Source of the DNA: Bacillus sp. HF117_J1_D
Lineage (GTDB): Bacteria > Bacillota > Bacilli > Bacillales > Bacillaceae_C
Assembly (NCBI GenBank): GCA_009928435.1
Contig: JAABNQ010000027.1
Coordinates: forward strand, 9,459 to 41,982
DNA: 32,524 nt
Direction: 5' to 3'
Shown here: piece by piece, positions 7,824 through 15,414 of the stretch
Position numbering within the stretch: position 1 is the stretch's first letter
How the letters are laid out: the number at the start of each line of letters is the position of its first letter
Notes under the pieces: model-generated
Databases searched by the model: none
Seen by the model: only the letters and a program-made list of their open reading frames with translations
What the model was told of the DNA's origin: nothing
Translations under genes and position numbers: made by a program

Positions 7824-8170
7824 TAATAGTATCATATTTTCCCCTCAACTTTTCTGAAAACAAAAGATGTTTATTCTATAACCGCAGAAAGGATAAACAA
7901 AAAAAAATCGTAAAAGATTTTATCGTCCGATTAATAAACACTTCCATTCACTTCAATTAAATATCATAAACCATTATATTTTTTTGAAAAAACACCATAC
8001 AATTATCACCTTGTATGAACTTTAATTTGCTAATTTATACAATTTGTATGAGAATTGCATTTTCGTTTCCGCAATGTATCTGAAGTCAATTCCGTAATTT
8101 TTCAGCCCACCAAAGTAGATTTTAACCAAGAGTAATATATGTTTATTCTAAATGAACCAATCAAACAGCA
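7824..8170. promoter_or_regulatory. AT-rich eutB upstream region with paired inverted repeats
   Basis: No gene seen. Two inverted repeats share an ATACAA core: CATACAA (7996-8002) with TTGTATG (8011-8017), and ATACAA-T-TTGTAT at 8037-8049. The second contains TTATACAATTTG, also found upstream of ehuB at 4942-4953. ATGTTTATTCTA occurs near both ends of the region (about 7868 and 8139). These are candidate operators for the adjacent PucR-type regulator. I could not place a convincing -35/-10 pair. Confidence 0.4.
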
Positions 8171-8211
8171 AAAAAAGCCACTCACCTCGAAAATTAAGGT
8201 AAGTAGCTTTT
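8171..8211 (-). terminator. Rho-independent terminator after nhaC
   Basis: On the minus strand AAAAGCTACTTACCT pairs with AGGTGAGTGGCTTTT (two U-G wobbles) around a 9-nt loop, continuing into a T-run. The stem works better on the minus strand than on the plus, matching a gene that ends at 8221. Confidence 0.85.
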
Positions 8212-8220
8212 AAGACGTTG

Positions 8221-9660
8221 TTACATAATACTTTTAAGTGTTGAATTTTTTTTAAGCCCCTGTTTGGAAAATCCCTCATGAGAATAATCTTTTCTCGCAA
8301 TAGAGATATCCATATATCCGTATACGATATTAATGGCAGGCACAAGAAAAGCGAAGAAGATGAATGGGATAAAGTCCATTGGACTAACGCCCAACACCTG
8401 GGAAGCGAAAACTGATGTTACACTCCAAGGAATCAGGTTAATACCGACCGTTCCAGCTGCTTCCACACATCTGGAAAGATTTTTTGTGTCCAGACCCCGT
8501 TCTTTATATTTATCCCTGAAAGTTCTAGCTGGAAGGATGATCGACAAATATTGTTCTCCGCTTGCCAATCCAACTAAGAAAGTTGAGGCAATGGTCGATA
8601 AAATCAGCGAACCAGTACTCTTAATTTTACTTGCCACCGTCTCAATAATTCGTTTGAATGCTCCAGTTCCGTCCAGTATTCCGCCCAAGCCTGTCGCCAA
8701 AACAACAAGGCCGATCGTAGGCAGCATTGAGGTGATTCCTCCTCGGTTGAGCAATGAATCGATTGTTTCAACTCCGGAATCAACTTTGTAGCCATCCGTC
8801 ATTACATTTACGATTTGGGTGATATTGCTTCCTTGCACGAACAAGGCTGCCAAGGCTCCCAACGCGATGATGAAAATGAGCGAAGGAACAGCAGGAAGCC
8901 GTTTAAAAACAATATACAAAGTAAGCAATGGCAAAATTAAAAGCAGCGGGTTGATGAGAAACAACTTGTCCAGCCCCTGCATGATCTCTTGAACTTTCCC
9001 ATCTGATGCAGCTCCGGTGGAGTAATTCAGACCAACCACCCAATAGAGGATGAGAGAAATGGCAAATGCCGGAATCGTATCCCACAGCATATGGCGGATA
9101 TGACTGAATAAATCTGTATCTGCCATGACCGGTGCAATATTGGTTGTATCTGATAACGGTGAAAGCTTGTCTCCCAAAAAGGCACCGGATATGACCGCTC
9201 CGGCAACAATAGGTGCTGGAAATCCTAGGCCTGAACCGATGGCCATTAGGGCAAGTCCAACTGTTGCGAGAGAAGTGAATGAGCTTCCAAGCGTCATGGA
9301 AACAATTCCTGTGATAAGAGCGACTGCCGGAAGAAAAATTTTCGGGCTAAGTATTCCGAGGCCATAGTAAATGATGGTTGGAATCACGCCGCTTAAAATC
9401 CATGTACCTACGATGACACCGATAAGGAAAAGGATGAAAATGGCAGGCAAGGCCCTGGCGACCCCCTGGGCAATGAATTTCTCCAATTCTGCCCATTTAA
9501 ATCCTGCCATCAACCCGACAATCGCGCTTGCCACGATACCGCCCAATAAAGGAATGAACATGCCTGCATCCCATTTGAAGATGGTCAGCGCTGCCAAAAT
9601 GGTGAGAATCACAATCGGAGCCACAGCATAATATATGTTTAATTGTTTTTGAGAACTCAT
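8221..9660 (-). CDS. NhaC-family Na+/H+ antiporter
   Basis: A polytopic membrane protein that most likely exchanges Na+ for H+, or moves a carboxylate by similar exchange. About 11-12 hydrophobic segments are visible. The NhaC-family hallmark AGAVISGAFLGDKLSPLSDTTNIAPVMADTDLFSHI lies near 160-190, with a second conserved half SGEQYLSIILPARTFRDKY near 380. Length 479 aa fits NhaC/MleN (450-480). The ribosome binding site is ACGGAGGT upstream of the ATG. It follows the aromatic 2-oxoacid operon but has its own promoter-like region and terminator. MleN-type malate/lactate antiport cannot be excluded, and the neighbours do not settle the substrate. Confidence 0.82.
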   Translation of the reverse strand: MSSQKQLNIYYAVAPIVILTILAALTIFKWDAGMFIPLLGGIVASAIVGLMAGFKWAELEKFIAQGVARALPAIFILFLIGVIVGTWILSGVIPTIIYYGLGILSPKIFLPAVALITGIVSMTLGSSFTSLATVGLALMAIGSGLGFPAPIVAGAVISGAFLGDKLSPLSDTTNIAPVMADTDLFSHIRHMLWDTIPAFAISLILYWVVGLNYSTGAASDGKVQEIMQGLDKLFLINPLLLILPLLTLYIVFKRLPAVPSLIFIIALGALAALFVQGSNITQIVNVMTDGYKVDSGVETIDSLLNRGGITSMLPTIGLVVLATGLGGILDGTGAFKRIIETVASKIKSTGSLILSTIASTFLVGLASGEQYLSIILPARTFRDKYKERGLDTKNLSRCVEAAGTVGINLIPWSVTSVFASQVLGVSPMDFIPFIFFAFLVPAINIVYGYMDISIARKDYSHEGFSKQGLKKNSTLKSIM

Positions 9661-9689
9661 GAAGAATGAAGACCTCCGTATTTTAATGA

Positions 9690-9740
9690 AACGAATGAGC
9701 TGATCTATCTATTATACACTTCATTCGTCTCTTTAAGTTC
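9690..9740 (-). promoter_or_regulatory. Candidate nhaC promoter flanked by an inverted repeat
   Basis: The minus strand has a perfect TATAAT (plus-strand ATTATA, 9711-9716) lying between perfect 8-bp arms ACGAATGA (9691-9698) and TCATTCGT (9721-9728). A protein bound across the arms would cover the -10 box. The -35 is poor: TTGAAC is 20 bp away. This makes nhaC a probable separate, regulated unit. Confidence 0.45.
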
Positions 9741-9765
9741 AATTGATATCTTTCCAAAATCTTCA

Positions 9766-10185
9766 CTATTTTTCAATGATCATGACAGAAGAAACAGCGT
9801 TCCCAACCTTTTTATCATTCTGAACCAATTCCGCCGTCAGATAGGCCACTTTTCTGCCCAATCTTTCAACAGATGCATAAACTTCTACCGTTCCTGGAAA
9901 AACCGGGCGGTGAAAAGTTGTATGCAGATCAATAGAAGCAAATGTCTGTTTTTCTTTCAACTGCGATGAAATGGCATAGGCCATCATGATGTCAGCCGCT
10001 GAAGCAAGGTATCCGCCCATTGTGACGCCAAGCCCATTAAGGAATTTCTCATCTACTTCCCAAATTCCTTTTGATTTTCCATCCTTTGCATGAACAGGCT
10101 GGATTTGCAAGGTAAGATCACAATTCGGAGGAGTGGCCCCATTATTGGCCACCTCCATAAGGTCAATCGTTTCATATTTGTTCAT
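9766..10185 (-). CDS. PaaI-like hotdog-fold acyl-CoA thioesterase
   Basis: Likely hydrolyses an aryl- or acyl-CoA to free acid plus CoA. The single hotdog domain shows the long helix LGVTMGGYLASAADIMMAYAI followed by FASIDLHTTFHRPVFPGTVEVYASVERLGRKVAYLTAELV, the PaaI/4HBT pattern. In the usual HGG...D motif the GG and Asp are present but His is replaced by Met, so catalysis may rest on the Asp. Length 139 aa is normal. GAGGAG lies 8 nt before the ATG. It is separated by 139 bp from the phenylalanine dehydrogenase gene on the same strand, so it is probably the last gene of that unit, perhaps releasing phenylacetate from phenylacetyl-CoA. The substrate is inferred from context only. Confidence 0.75.
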   Translation of the reverse strand: MNKYETIDLMEVANNGATPPNCDLTLQIQPVHAKDGKSKGIWEVDEKFLNGLGVTMGGYLASAADIMMAYAISSQLKEKQTFASIDLHTTFHRPVFPGTVEVYASVERLGRKVAYLTAELVQNDKKVGNAVSSVMIIEK

Positions 10186-10324
10186 ATGCTCAGCTCCTCT
10201 TCCCTGTTAAAGAAAGCATCAAATTAGCTTGTCGCCCCTAAACGCCCGTCTTCCACATTTCAGCTCAGCCTGTACATCGATGAACAAGCGTTTAAGCTTT
10301 TCTTATATGTTTACGCTTTCAATA

Positions 10325-11467
10325 TTACTCTTTTATGTTCCACTTCGGTCTGCGTCCCCTGGAAAAGAAACTATTACGGGTTCGCTGCCCCTCAATCGTC
10401 TTTTGACATTTCCTATTTGCGGCCTCCACTGTTGTGATGCAGTCAAGGGCTGCCTGATTAAAAATTTCAAGCAGAGAACGGTAAATTTCTTTCGTTTTGA
10501 GCAAGACCCGCTCTTTATTCGGCCCATAAAGTTCGTCAGCAACCTGGATCAAGCCGCCTGCATTGACGATATAATCGGGTGCATATAGAATTCCTTTTTC
10601 GTTTAGTACATTTGCATGGCGGAGGTCTTTGAGCTGGTTATTGGCTGATCCAACAACAGCCTTCACCTTTAACTTAGGAATTGTTTCATCATTGATAATA
10701 CCACCCATCGCACACGGAACAAATATATCCGCTTGTACGCTGTAAATGTCATCACTTTTTACAATGGTCACTGAACCGCCAAGCTCTTCTGATTTTTGCT
10801 TAATGGAATTGAGGACATTTTCATGTATATCCGTTACAAATAAATCGGCGCCGGCTTTTAAGAGCTGTTCCGTTACTTTATACCCTACTTTTCCCAGCCC
10901 TTGAATAGCATATGTTTTACCTGAAAGGCTATCGCTTCCAAATAAATACTGGTTTGTAGCCTTCAGTGCATAAATGACTCCCTGGGCGGTCGGAATCGAC
11001 GAGTCGCCGCTTCCACCATACTGCTCAGGAATTCCGTTAATGAAATTCGTCTCTTTCTGTGCATGGACAAAATCATCCATCGTGGTCCCCATGTCAGTAC
11101 CTGTGTAAAATCGTCCATTCAGTGATTCCACAAATTGACCAAAAGCACGGAACAAATCCGGGGATTTGTCCTTTTCTGGATCTCCAATAATGACCGCCTT
11201 CCCGCCGCCAAAATCGATATCTGCGGCTGCGCATTTATATGTCATCCCTTCTGACAAGCGAAGCACATCTTCCAGAGCTTCATCCGCATCTTTATAGGGA
11301 TACATGCGGGTCCCACCCAGAGCAGGTCCTAGGGTTGTATCGTGGATAGCGATAATGGCCTGTAGGCCGGATACCGGATCATTGCAGAACACAACCTGCT
11401 CGTGATTTGCTATTTTTTGAAAAACGTCCTCATTTTCAATTGATGACTTTTCAAGCTGTTTTGCCAT
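10325..11467 (-). CDS. pdh: Phenylalanine dehydrogenase
   Basis: NAD-dependent oxidative deamination of L-phenylalanine to phenylpyruvate. The sequence follows Bacillus badius PheDH closely as I recall it: [82 protein letters not shown] and the C-terminus KPKW-type PKWNIKE. The KCAAxDxDFGGGK and YTGTDMGT motifs separate it from leucine dehydrogenase, which has KNAAAGLNLGGAK and ITAEDVGT. The NAD Rossmann motif is GLGKVGYKV. An upstream ATG at 11482 lies in the ribosome binding site; GGAGGAAA is 6 nt before the ATG at 11467, giving 380 aa, the badius length. It follows the E2 gene by 28 nt, supplying 2-oxo acid to that complex. Confidence 0.9.
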   Translation of the reverse strand: MAKQLEKSSIENEDVFQKIANHEQVVFCNDPVSGLQAIIAIHDTTLGPALGGTRMYPYKDADEALEDVLRLSEGMTYKCAAADIDFGGGKAVIIGDPEKDKSPDLFRAFGQFVESLNGRFYTGTDMGTTMDDFVHAQKETNFINGIPEQYGGSGDSSIPTAQGVIYALKATNQYLFGSDSLSGKTYAIQGLGKVGYKVTEQLLKAGADLFVTDIHENVLNSIKQKSEELGGSVTIVKSDDIYSVQADIFVPCAMGGIINDETIPKLKVKAVVGSANNQLKDLRHANVLNEKGILYAPDYIVNAGGLIQVADELYGPNKERVLLKTKEIYRSLLEIFNQAALDCITTVEAANRKCQKTIEGQRTRNSFFSRGRRPKWNIKE

Positions 11468-11495
11468 TTCTGTTTCCTCCATTCGATCTATCTAG

Positions 11496-12752
11496 TTAGA
11501 CAAGCTCCAGCATTAATTTTTTAGGATTTTCAATCAAGGATTTAAAGCGGTTTGTAAAAGCAATGGCCGTTCCGCCATCGGCGACACGGTGGTCAAATGT
11601 CATTGTCACGTTCATCATGGAACGAATCACGATTTCATCGTGTTCATTGACGACAGGCATCTTTTTCGTTTTATGGAATGCCATAAGCCCTGTTTCAGGA
11701 TAATTGATGATCGGTGTTGCGCCAATGCTTCCCATTGGGCCAACATTGCTGATTGTAAAAGTGCTGCCTGTGATTTCACGCACTGCCAGCTTGTTCTCTT
11801 TTGCCTTTTGTGTCAATTCCTTCATTTCTTGATGGATGGCACGCAAGGATTTCTTATCTGCATCACGAATGACTGGAACAATCAGGCCTTCTTCCGCATC
11901 CGCTGCGATTCCCATATGAACCGATTTTGCAAGACGAATCACTTCGTTCTCTTCGTCTAATTTGGCATTGAAAATAGGATAATCTTTTAACGCGATTGCT
12001 AGCGCCTTGATAAAGAATGCTGCTGCTGAAATGTTTTCATCCATTGCTTTCAGCTCTTTACGAAAATTGAGAAGCTCAGTCATGTCAACCTCTTCATAAT
12101 GGCAGACATGCGGAATGGTAAAGAGTGACTGGCTCATTTTCATCGCAATCTGTTTGCGGCGGCCTTTAAATGGAATCAGATCAAATGACTCTTCAGACTG
12201 ACTCACCGCCCCTGTTTCCACAACTGGCGCTTCGGTATGTGCGGCAGCTGCTTTTGTTGTCTGACCATTATCTCTTGCTTCCACATAGCGAAGAACGTCT
12301 TCAACTGTAATTCGACCGGCACGTCCCGTTCCTTCAACTAATGTGATATCAACATCATTTTCCCTAGCGATCTTTCTTGTATATGGAGCTGCTTTTACCC
12401 TGTTGGAGAGCGGGTCGCTCTTGGGTCTTTCCATGATCATCGATTTTTGCAGCGGCTCATCCGATGTAACGGTTGTTGCAGCTTCTTCCTTCGCGGGAGC
12501 AGGATCTGCACCTTGCTGTTCTGAAGCAATGGTCAAAATAGTTGTACCGACAGAAATCGTTTTTCCTGTATCAATCAGAATCTCTTTGACAGTTCCATTC
12601 GCTGGCGATGTTAGTTCAGCCACCATCTTCTCCGTCTGAACCTCGACAAGCGGTTGGTCAACGCTGACATTGTCTCCTGCTTTCACTAGGTATGAAATGA
12701 TATCCCCTTCTGTCATCCCTTCACCGATATCATGCAATTTCACTTCGATCAT
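11496..12752 (-). CDS. 2-oxoacid dehydrogenase complex dihydrolipoyl acyltransferase (E2)
   Basis: The core of a branched-chain or aromatic 2-oxoacid dehydrogenase complex, transferring the acyl group from lipoamide to CoA. The N-terminal lipoyl domain carries Lys42 in VQTEKMVAEL. After an Ala/Glu-rich linker comes the peripheral subunit-binding domain (NRVKAAPYTRKIARENDVDI...GRAGRITVEDV, about 115-160). The catalytic CAT-like domain ends with the HxxxDG motif DHRVADGG (His388, Asp392). Length 418 aa is usual for BkdB/BkdC. AAGGAGGG precedes the ATG. No E3 (lipoamide dehydrogenase) gene is in the window, so a chromosomal E3 must be shared. The placement next to phenylalanine dehydrogenase suggests phenylpyruvate as a substrate, unlike the leucine-dehydrogenase-linked B. 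subtilis bkd operon. Confidence 0.88.
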   Translation of the reverse strand: MIEVKLHDIGEGMTEGDIISYLVKAGDNVSVDQPLVEVQTEKMVAELTSPANGTVKEILIDTGKTISVGTTILTIASEQQGADPAPAKEEAATTVTSDEPLQKSMIMERPKSDPLSNRVKAAPYTRKIARENDVDITLVEGTGRAGRITVEDVLRYVEARDNGQTTKAAAAHTEAPVVETGAVSQSEESFDLIPFKGRRKQIAMKMSQSLFTIPHVCHYEEVDMTELLNFRKELKAMDENISAAAFFIKALAIALKDYPIFNAKLDEENEVIRLAKSVHMGIAADAEEGLIVPVIRDADKKSLRAIHQEMKELTQKAKENKLAVREITGSTFTISNVGPMGSIGATPIINYPETGLMAFHKTKKMPVVNEHDEIVIRSMMNVTMTFDHRVADGGTAIAFTNRFKSLIENPKKLMLELV

Positions 12753-12764
12753 TCAAATCCCTCC

Positions 12765-13757
12765 TTAAAAATTGATGACTTTGTCAATCGCTTCTTTGAC
12801 ACGTGCAGGGGTAGGCAAGTAATGTTCTTCCAAAGCCCAGAATGGAACATGGACATCGGCTCCAGTGACTCGTTCAATTGGAGCTTTCATATATAAGAAA
12901 GATGTATCATTGATGATTGAAACAATATCATTTCCGAGTCCGCCCGTTCCGTGCGCTTCATGCACAATGACACAACGCCCTGTCTTTTGGACCGATTCGG
13001 CGATGATCTCTTTATCAATCGGATATAAAGTCCTCAAATCGATTACATCGCAGGTAACGCCTGTTTTCTCCACCTCTTCCGCAGCTTTCATGGCGACTGG
13101 AATCATCGCTCCCCAAGAGATAATCGTGACATCCTGCCCTTCTTTTAACCGATGTCCTTTTCCGATTTCCACAGCATACTTTCCTTCCGGAACGTCTCCT
13201 CTTACCGAGCGGTACAGGCGAAGAGACTCAAGGAACAGAACCGGGTCCGGATCTTCAATCGCGGATATAAGCAGCCCCTTGGCGTCATATGGATTGGATG
13301 GGCAAACCACTTTAATTCCAGGCATATGGGTAAATAAAGCTTCCACACTGTCCGAATGGATCTCCGGGGCGCGGACACCTGCTCCATATGGTGCACGGAT
13401 TACCATTGGTACTGTAAATTCCCCCATGGAGCGATAGCGCATGCGCGTTGCGTGAGTCATGATCTGTTCATAGGCTGGGTAAACGAAGCCTAAAAATTGG
13501 ATTTCAGCTACCGGCTTCATCCCATACATCGCCATTCCGATAGATGTACCGATGATTCCTGCCTCACTCAATGGAGTATCAATGACGCGTTCTTCACCAA
13601 ATTCCTCTTGAAGTCCATCCGTCGCTCTGAACACCCCTCCGTTTTTTCCAACATCTTCCCCCAAAACAAGTACTTTCTCATTTTCTTTCAGCATCGTCCG
13701 CAGCCCGTCCGTAACTGCTTGGATCAATGTCATTGGTTTCGTCGAAGTTGCAAGCAT
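12765..13757 (-). CDS. 2-oxoacid dehydrogenase E1 component, beta subunit
   Basis: Pairs with E1 alpha to decarboxylate the 2-oxo acid with thiamine diphosphate. Recognisable features are LIQAVTDGLRTMLKENEKVLVLGEDVGKNGGVFRATDGLQEEFG, DTPLSEAGIIGTSIGMAMYGMKPVAEIQF, the C-terminal transketolase domain GADVHVPFWALEEHYLP and VIVHEAHGTGGLGNDI. Length 330 aa is normal. A GTG at 13769 sits inside the ribosome binding site GAGAGGTGA; the ATG at 13757, 8 nt further, starts 1 nt after the E1 alpha stop and is the better start. It is followed by E2 after 12 nt. The protein resembles BkdAB/PdhB types; substrate assignment is by context. Confidence 0.88.
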   Translation of the reverse strand: MLATSTKPMTLIQAVTDGLRTMLKENEKVLVLGEDVGKNGGVFRATDGLQEEFGEERVIDTPLSEAGIIGTSIGMAMYGMKPVAEIQFLGFVYPAYEQIMTHATRMRYRSMGEFTVPMVIRAPYGAGVRAPEIHSDSVEALFTHMPGIKVVCPSNPYDAKGLLISAIEDPDPVLFLESLRLYRSVRGDVPEGKYAVEIGKGHRLKEGQDVTIISWGAMIPVAMKAAEEVEKTGVTCDVIDLRTLYPIDKEIIAESVQKTGRCVIVHEAHGTGGLGNDIVSIINDTSFLYMKAPIERVTGADVHVPFWALEEHYLPTPARVKEAIDKVINF

Positions 13758-13758
13758 T

Positions 13759-14850
13759 CTACTTCTCACCTCTCAAATGCTTCAGATATTTTTGTTTATG
13801 TTCTGCAATGGGCCATGGCGCCTGTTCAAATATGTGATCATAAAGATCGTTAACATCCGGAGCAGGCATCGTTTCCATCACTTTAACAGCCGCTTCAATT
13901 TCTTCTGTAGCCTCTTCTTCAATTTTTTGGGCCCAAGCGTCGTCCCAATAGTCATTTTTCTTCATGAAAAGCTCAAGCCGCATGATCGGGTCATATTCTC
14001 TACGCTCTTCACTCTCCTGTTGATCACGGTATTTCTTTGGATCGTCTGCAGTCGTATGAGCACCGTACCTCCATGTAACCGCTTCAATAAGAGTTGGACC
14101 TTCGCCACTTCGCGCTCGTTCCAATGCTTTTTTCGTCTCAAAATAAACAATGAAAATATCATTCCCATCAATGCGGACACCCGGCATATCATAAGCTACT
14201 GATTTTTGGGCAATTGTTTTTGAATTCATCTGTTTTTCAATAGGAACAGAAATCGCATAACCATTGTTCTGATTAAAAAATACAACCGGCGCTTTGAATA
14301 CGCTTGCAAAATTCATCCCCTCATGAAAATCTCCCTCCGATGTGGCTCCGTCACCGAAATAGGCAATCGATGCTGTAGTATGACCTTGAAACTTCGCTGC
14401 CATGGCTGCACCAGCTGCAAGTGGAAGCTGTGTAGCAATTGGAACAGATGGCGGAAGAATTTTCCTTCCTTTCGGCGGTACGTTCCCCTCAATGCGGCCA
14501 TTCCAGTTGGATAAAATATTGTAAGACTGTCCAAAAGTGATCATTGCTGCATGATCTCTGTAAGTAGGGAACATCCAATCCTTGTCATCAAGGGATAAAG
14601 CGCTTCCAACTTGTGCCGCTTCTTGCCCTTCAAAAGGCGGATAAGTGCCTAAACGTCCTTGGCGCTGAAGATTGACTGCTTTTCTGTCAAACAATCGCAT
14701 CGTCTTAAGCTGACGGTAAAACCGTTGAACCATTCCCTCCGTCATTTCACTTTTATACGTGTCATCTACAAGATTTCCTTTATGATCTACAATCTGAAGC
14801 ATGGGAAACTGTAATTCTGCATCAAATTGCCTTGTCTCCGTTATGGTCAT
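13759..14850 (-). CDS. 2-oxoacid dehydrogenase E1 component, alpha subunit
   Basis: The ThDP-binding half of E1. The cofactor motif GDGATSEGDFHEGMNFASVFKAPVVFFNQNNGYAIS (GDG...NN) lies near 170-205, and the activation-loop-like ETWRYGAHT/DDPKKYR region near 260-275 (here VTWRYGAHTTADDPKKYR). The N-terminus LQFPMLQIVDHKGNLVD resembles B. subtilis PdhA/BkdAA types. Length 363 aa fits. AAAGGAGCGG lies before the ATG. It is the first gene of the unit E1alpha-E1beta-E2-pdh-thioesterase. It lies about 290 nt downstream of a good sigma-A promoter, with an interspersed repeat ending 36 bp before the start codon. Confidence 0.88.
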   Translation of the reverse strand: MTITETRQFDAELQFPMLQIVDHKGNLVDDTYKSEMTEGMVQRFYRQLKTMRLFDRKAVNLQRQGRLGTYPPFEGQEAAQVGSALSLDDKDWMFPTYRDHAAMITFGQSYNILSNWNGRIEGNVPPKGRKILPPSVPIATQLPLAAGAAMAAKFQGHTTASIAYFGDGATSEGDFHEGMNFASVFKAPVVFFNQNNGYAISVPIEKQMNSKTIAQKSVAYDMPGVRIDGNDIFIVYFETKKALERARSGEGPTLIEAVTWRYGAHTTADDPKKYRDQQESEERREYDPIMRLELFMKKNDYWDDAWAQKIEEEATEEIEAAVKVMETMPAPDVNDLYDHIFEQAPWPIAEHKQKYLKHLRGEK

Positions 14851-14885
14851 TGTCCACCGCTCCTTTACTCATTTTTTAGAGCATT

Positions 14886-15062
14886 ATCAAATGCGCCTTG
14901 ACGCATTTGCGCCCAGATTATATCGAGCTTTCGCTCGATAAATTTCCTCTGAGAATCTGATGTCTCCACCGGAGGCTTTAAATTTATTCAGCCGGGCTTT
15001 GAAGCCGCCACTGAATACCAATATGCATTCATCTCACCACTTACAGAAGTAGGAGACTTCTG
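14886..15062 (-). repeat. Interspersed structured repeat in the E1 alpha leader (copy 1)
   Basis: The segment contains AAATGCG/CGCATTT and TATCGAGC/GCTCGATA hairpins, a CCTCCGGTGGAG hairpin, an AGCCCGGCTGAAT block and the hairpin CAGAAGT-AGGAG-ACTTCTG at 15044-15062. The part at 14886-14943 is clearly related to 18131-18197. Blocks of this type recur in Bacillaceae intergenic regions; the terminal imperfect palindrome recalls the right end, and perhaps an omega-RNA remnant, of IS200/IS605-type elements. Family assignment is from memory and uncertain. Confidence 0.6.
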
Positions 15063-15141
15063 CTAAATGAAGTTAAAAATCTCTTTATTAATTGTCAGCT
15101 TAATATAAATGAAAAATCTGCGCAAACACACGCTTCAACGC

Positions 15142-15216
15142 GTTTTTTCTTTATAGCATCAACCTTTTAATCTGTTAAAGCGAGTGTTTTGATCTGGATT
15201 TTTCTGTTAAAAGGTT
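15142..15216 (-). promoter_or_regulatory. Sigma-A promoter and inverted-repeat operator for the E1alpha-pdh operon
   Basis: On the minus strand TTAACA (15178-15173), 17 bp, then TATAAA (15155-15150) with an extended TGC just before the -10. A perfect 10-bp inverted repeat AACCTTTTAA (15161-15170) and TTAAAAGGTT (15207-15216) overlaps the promoter spacer, and CTGTTAAA occurs at 15172-15179 and 15204-15211. A bound regulator would block or recruit polymerase. Predicted transcripts have a leader of about 290 nt. Confidence 0.65.
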
Positions 15217-15330
15217 ATCAAATGTATGAAGATGGGTGAGGGCTCGAAAGAAAAGAAAGTTGAAAATTCATGAGGGAAATGGATTAAAGAAAAGCGCTTG
15301 TAACGTTAATCGTAGCCATACTGTCGCAAC
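15217..15330. other. Intergenic stretch with no recognised feature
   Basis: No gene or clear structure seen. An AAAGCGCTTGTAA segment near 15290 resembles a cre site but misses two fixed positions. Confidence 0.5.
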
Positions 15331-15386
15331 AAAAAAATAACCCCCCCATGACTGCCTAGCTAGCATTTTGGGTTGGTTATTTTTCG
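15331..15386 (-). terminator. Terminator after the sarcosine-oxidase-like gene
   Basis: A long interrupted stem: AAAAATAACC and CCCC on one side pair with TTGGG and GGTTATTTTT on the other, with CTAGCTAG in the loop. The minus strand ends in a run of T. It lies 29 bp after the stop at 15415. Confidence 0.75.
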
Positions 15387-15414
15387 TAATAACTACAAAA
15401 TTGAGCTGAATCTT

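Noticed and set aside
13962-14534. Open frames opposite or inside the E1alpha gene, and similar shadows elsewhere
   Set aside because: They overlap genes with clear protein families and lack ribosome binding sites.
15280-15305. cre-like AAAGCGCTTGTAA near the end of the E1alpha upstream region
   Set aside because: Two fixed consensus positions differ, and it lies upstream of the predicted -35 with no clear role.
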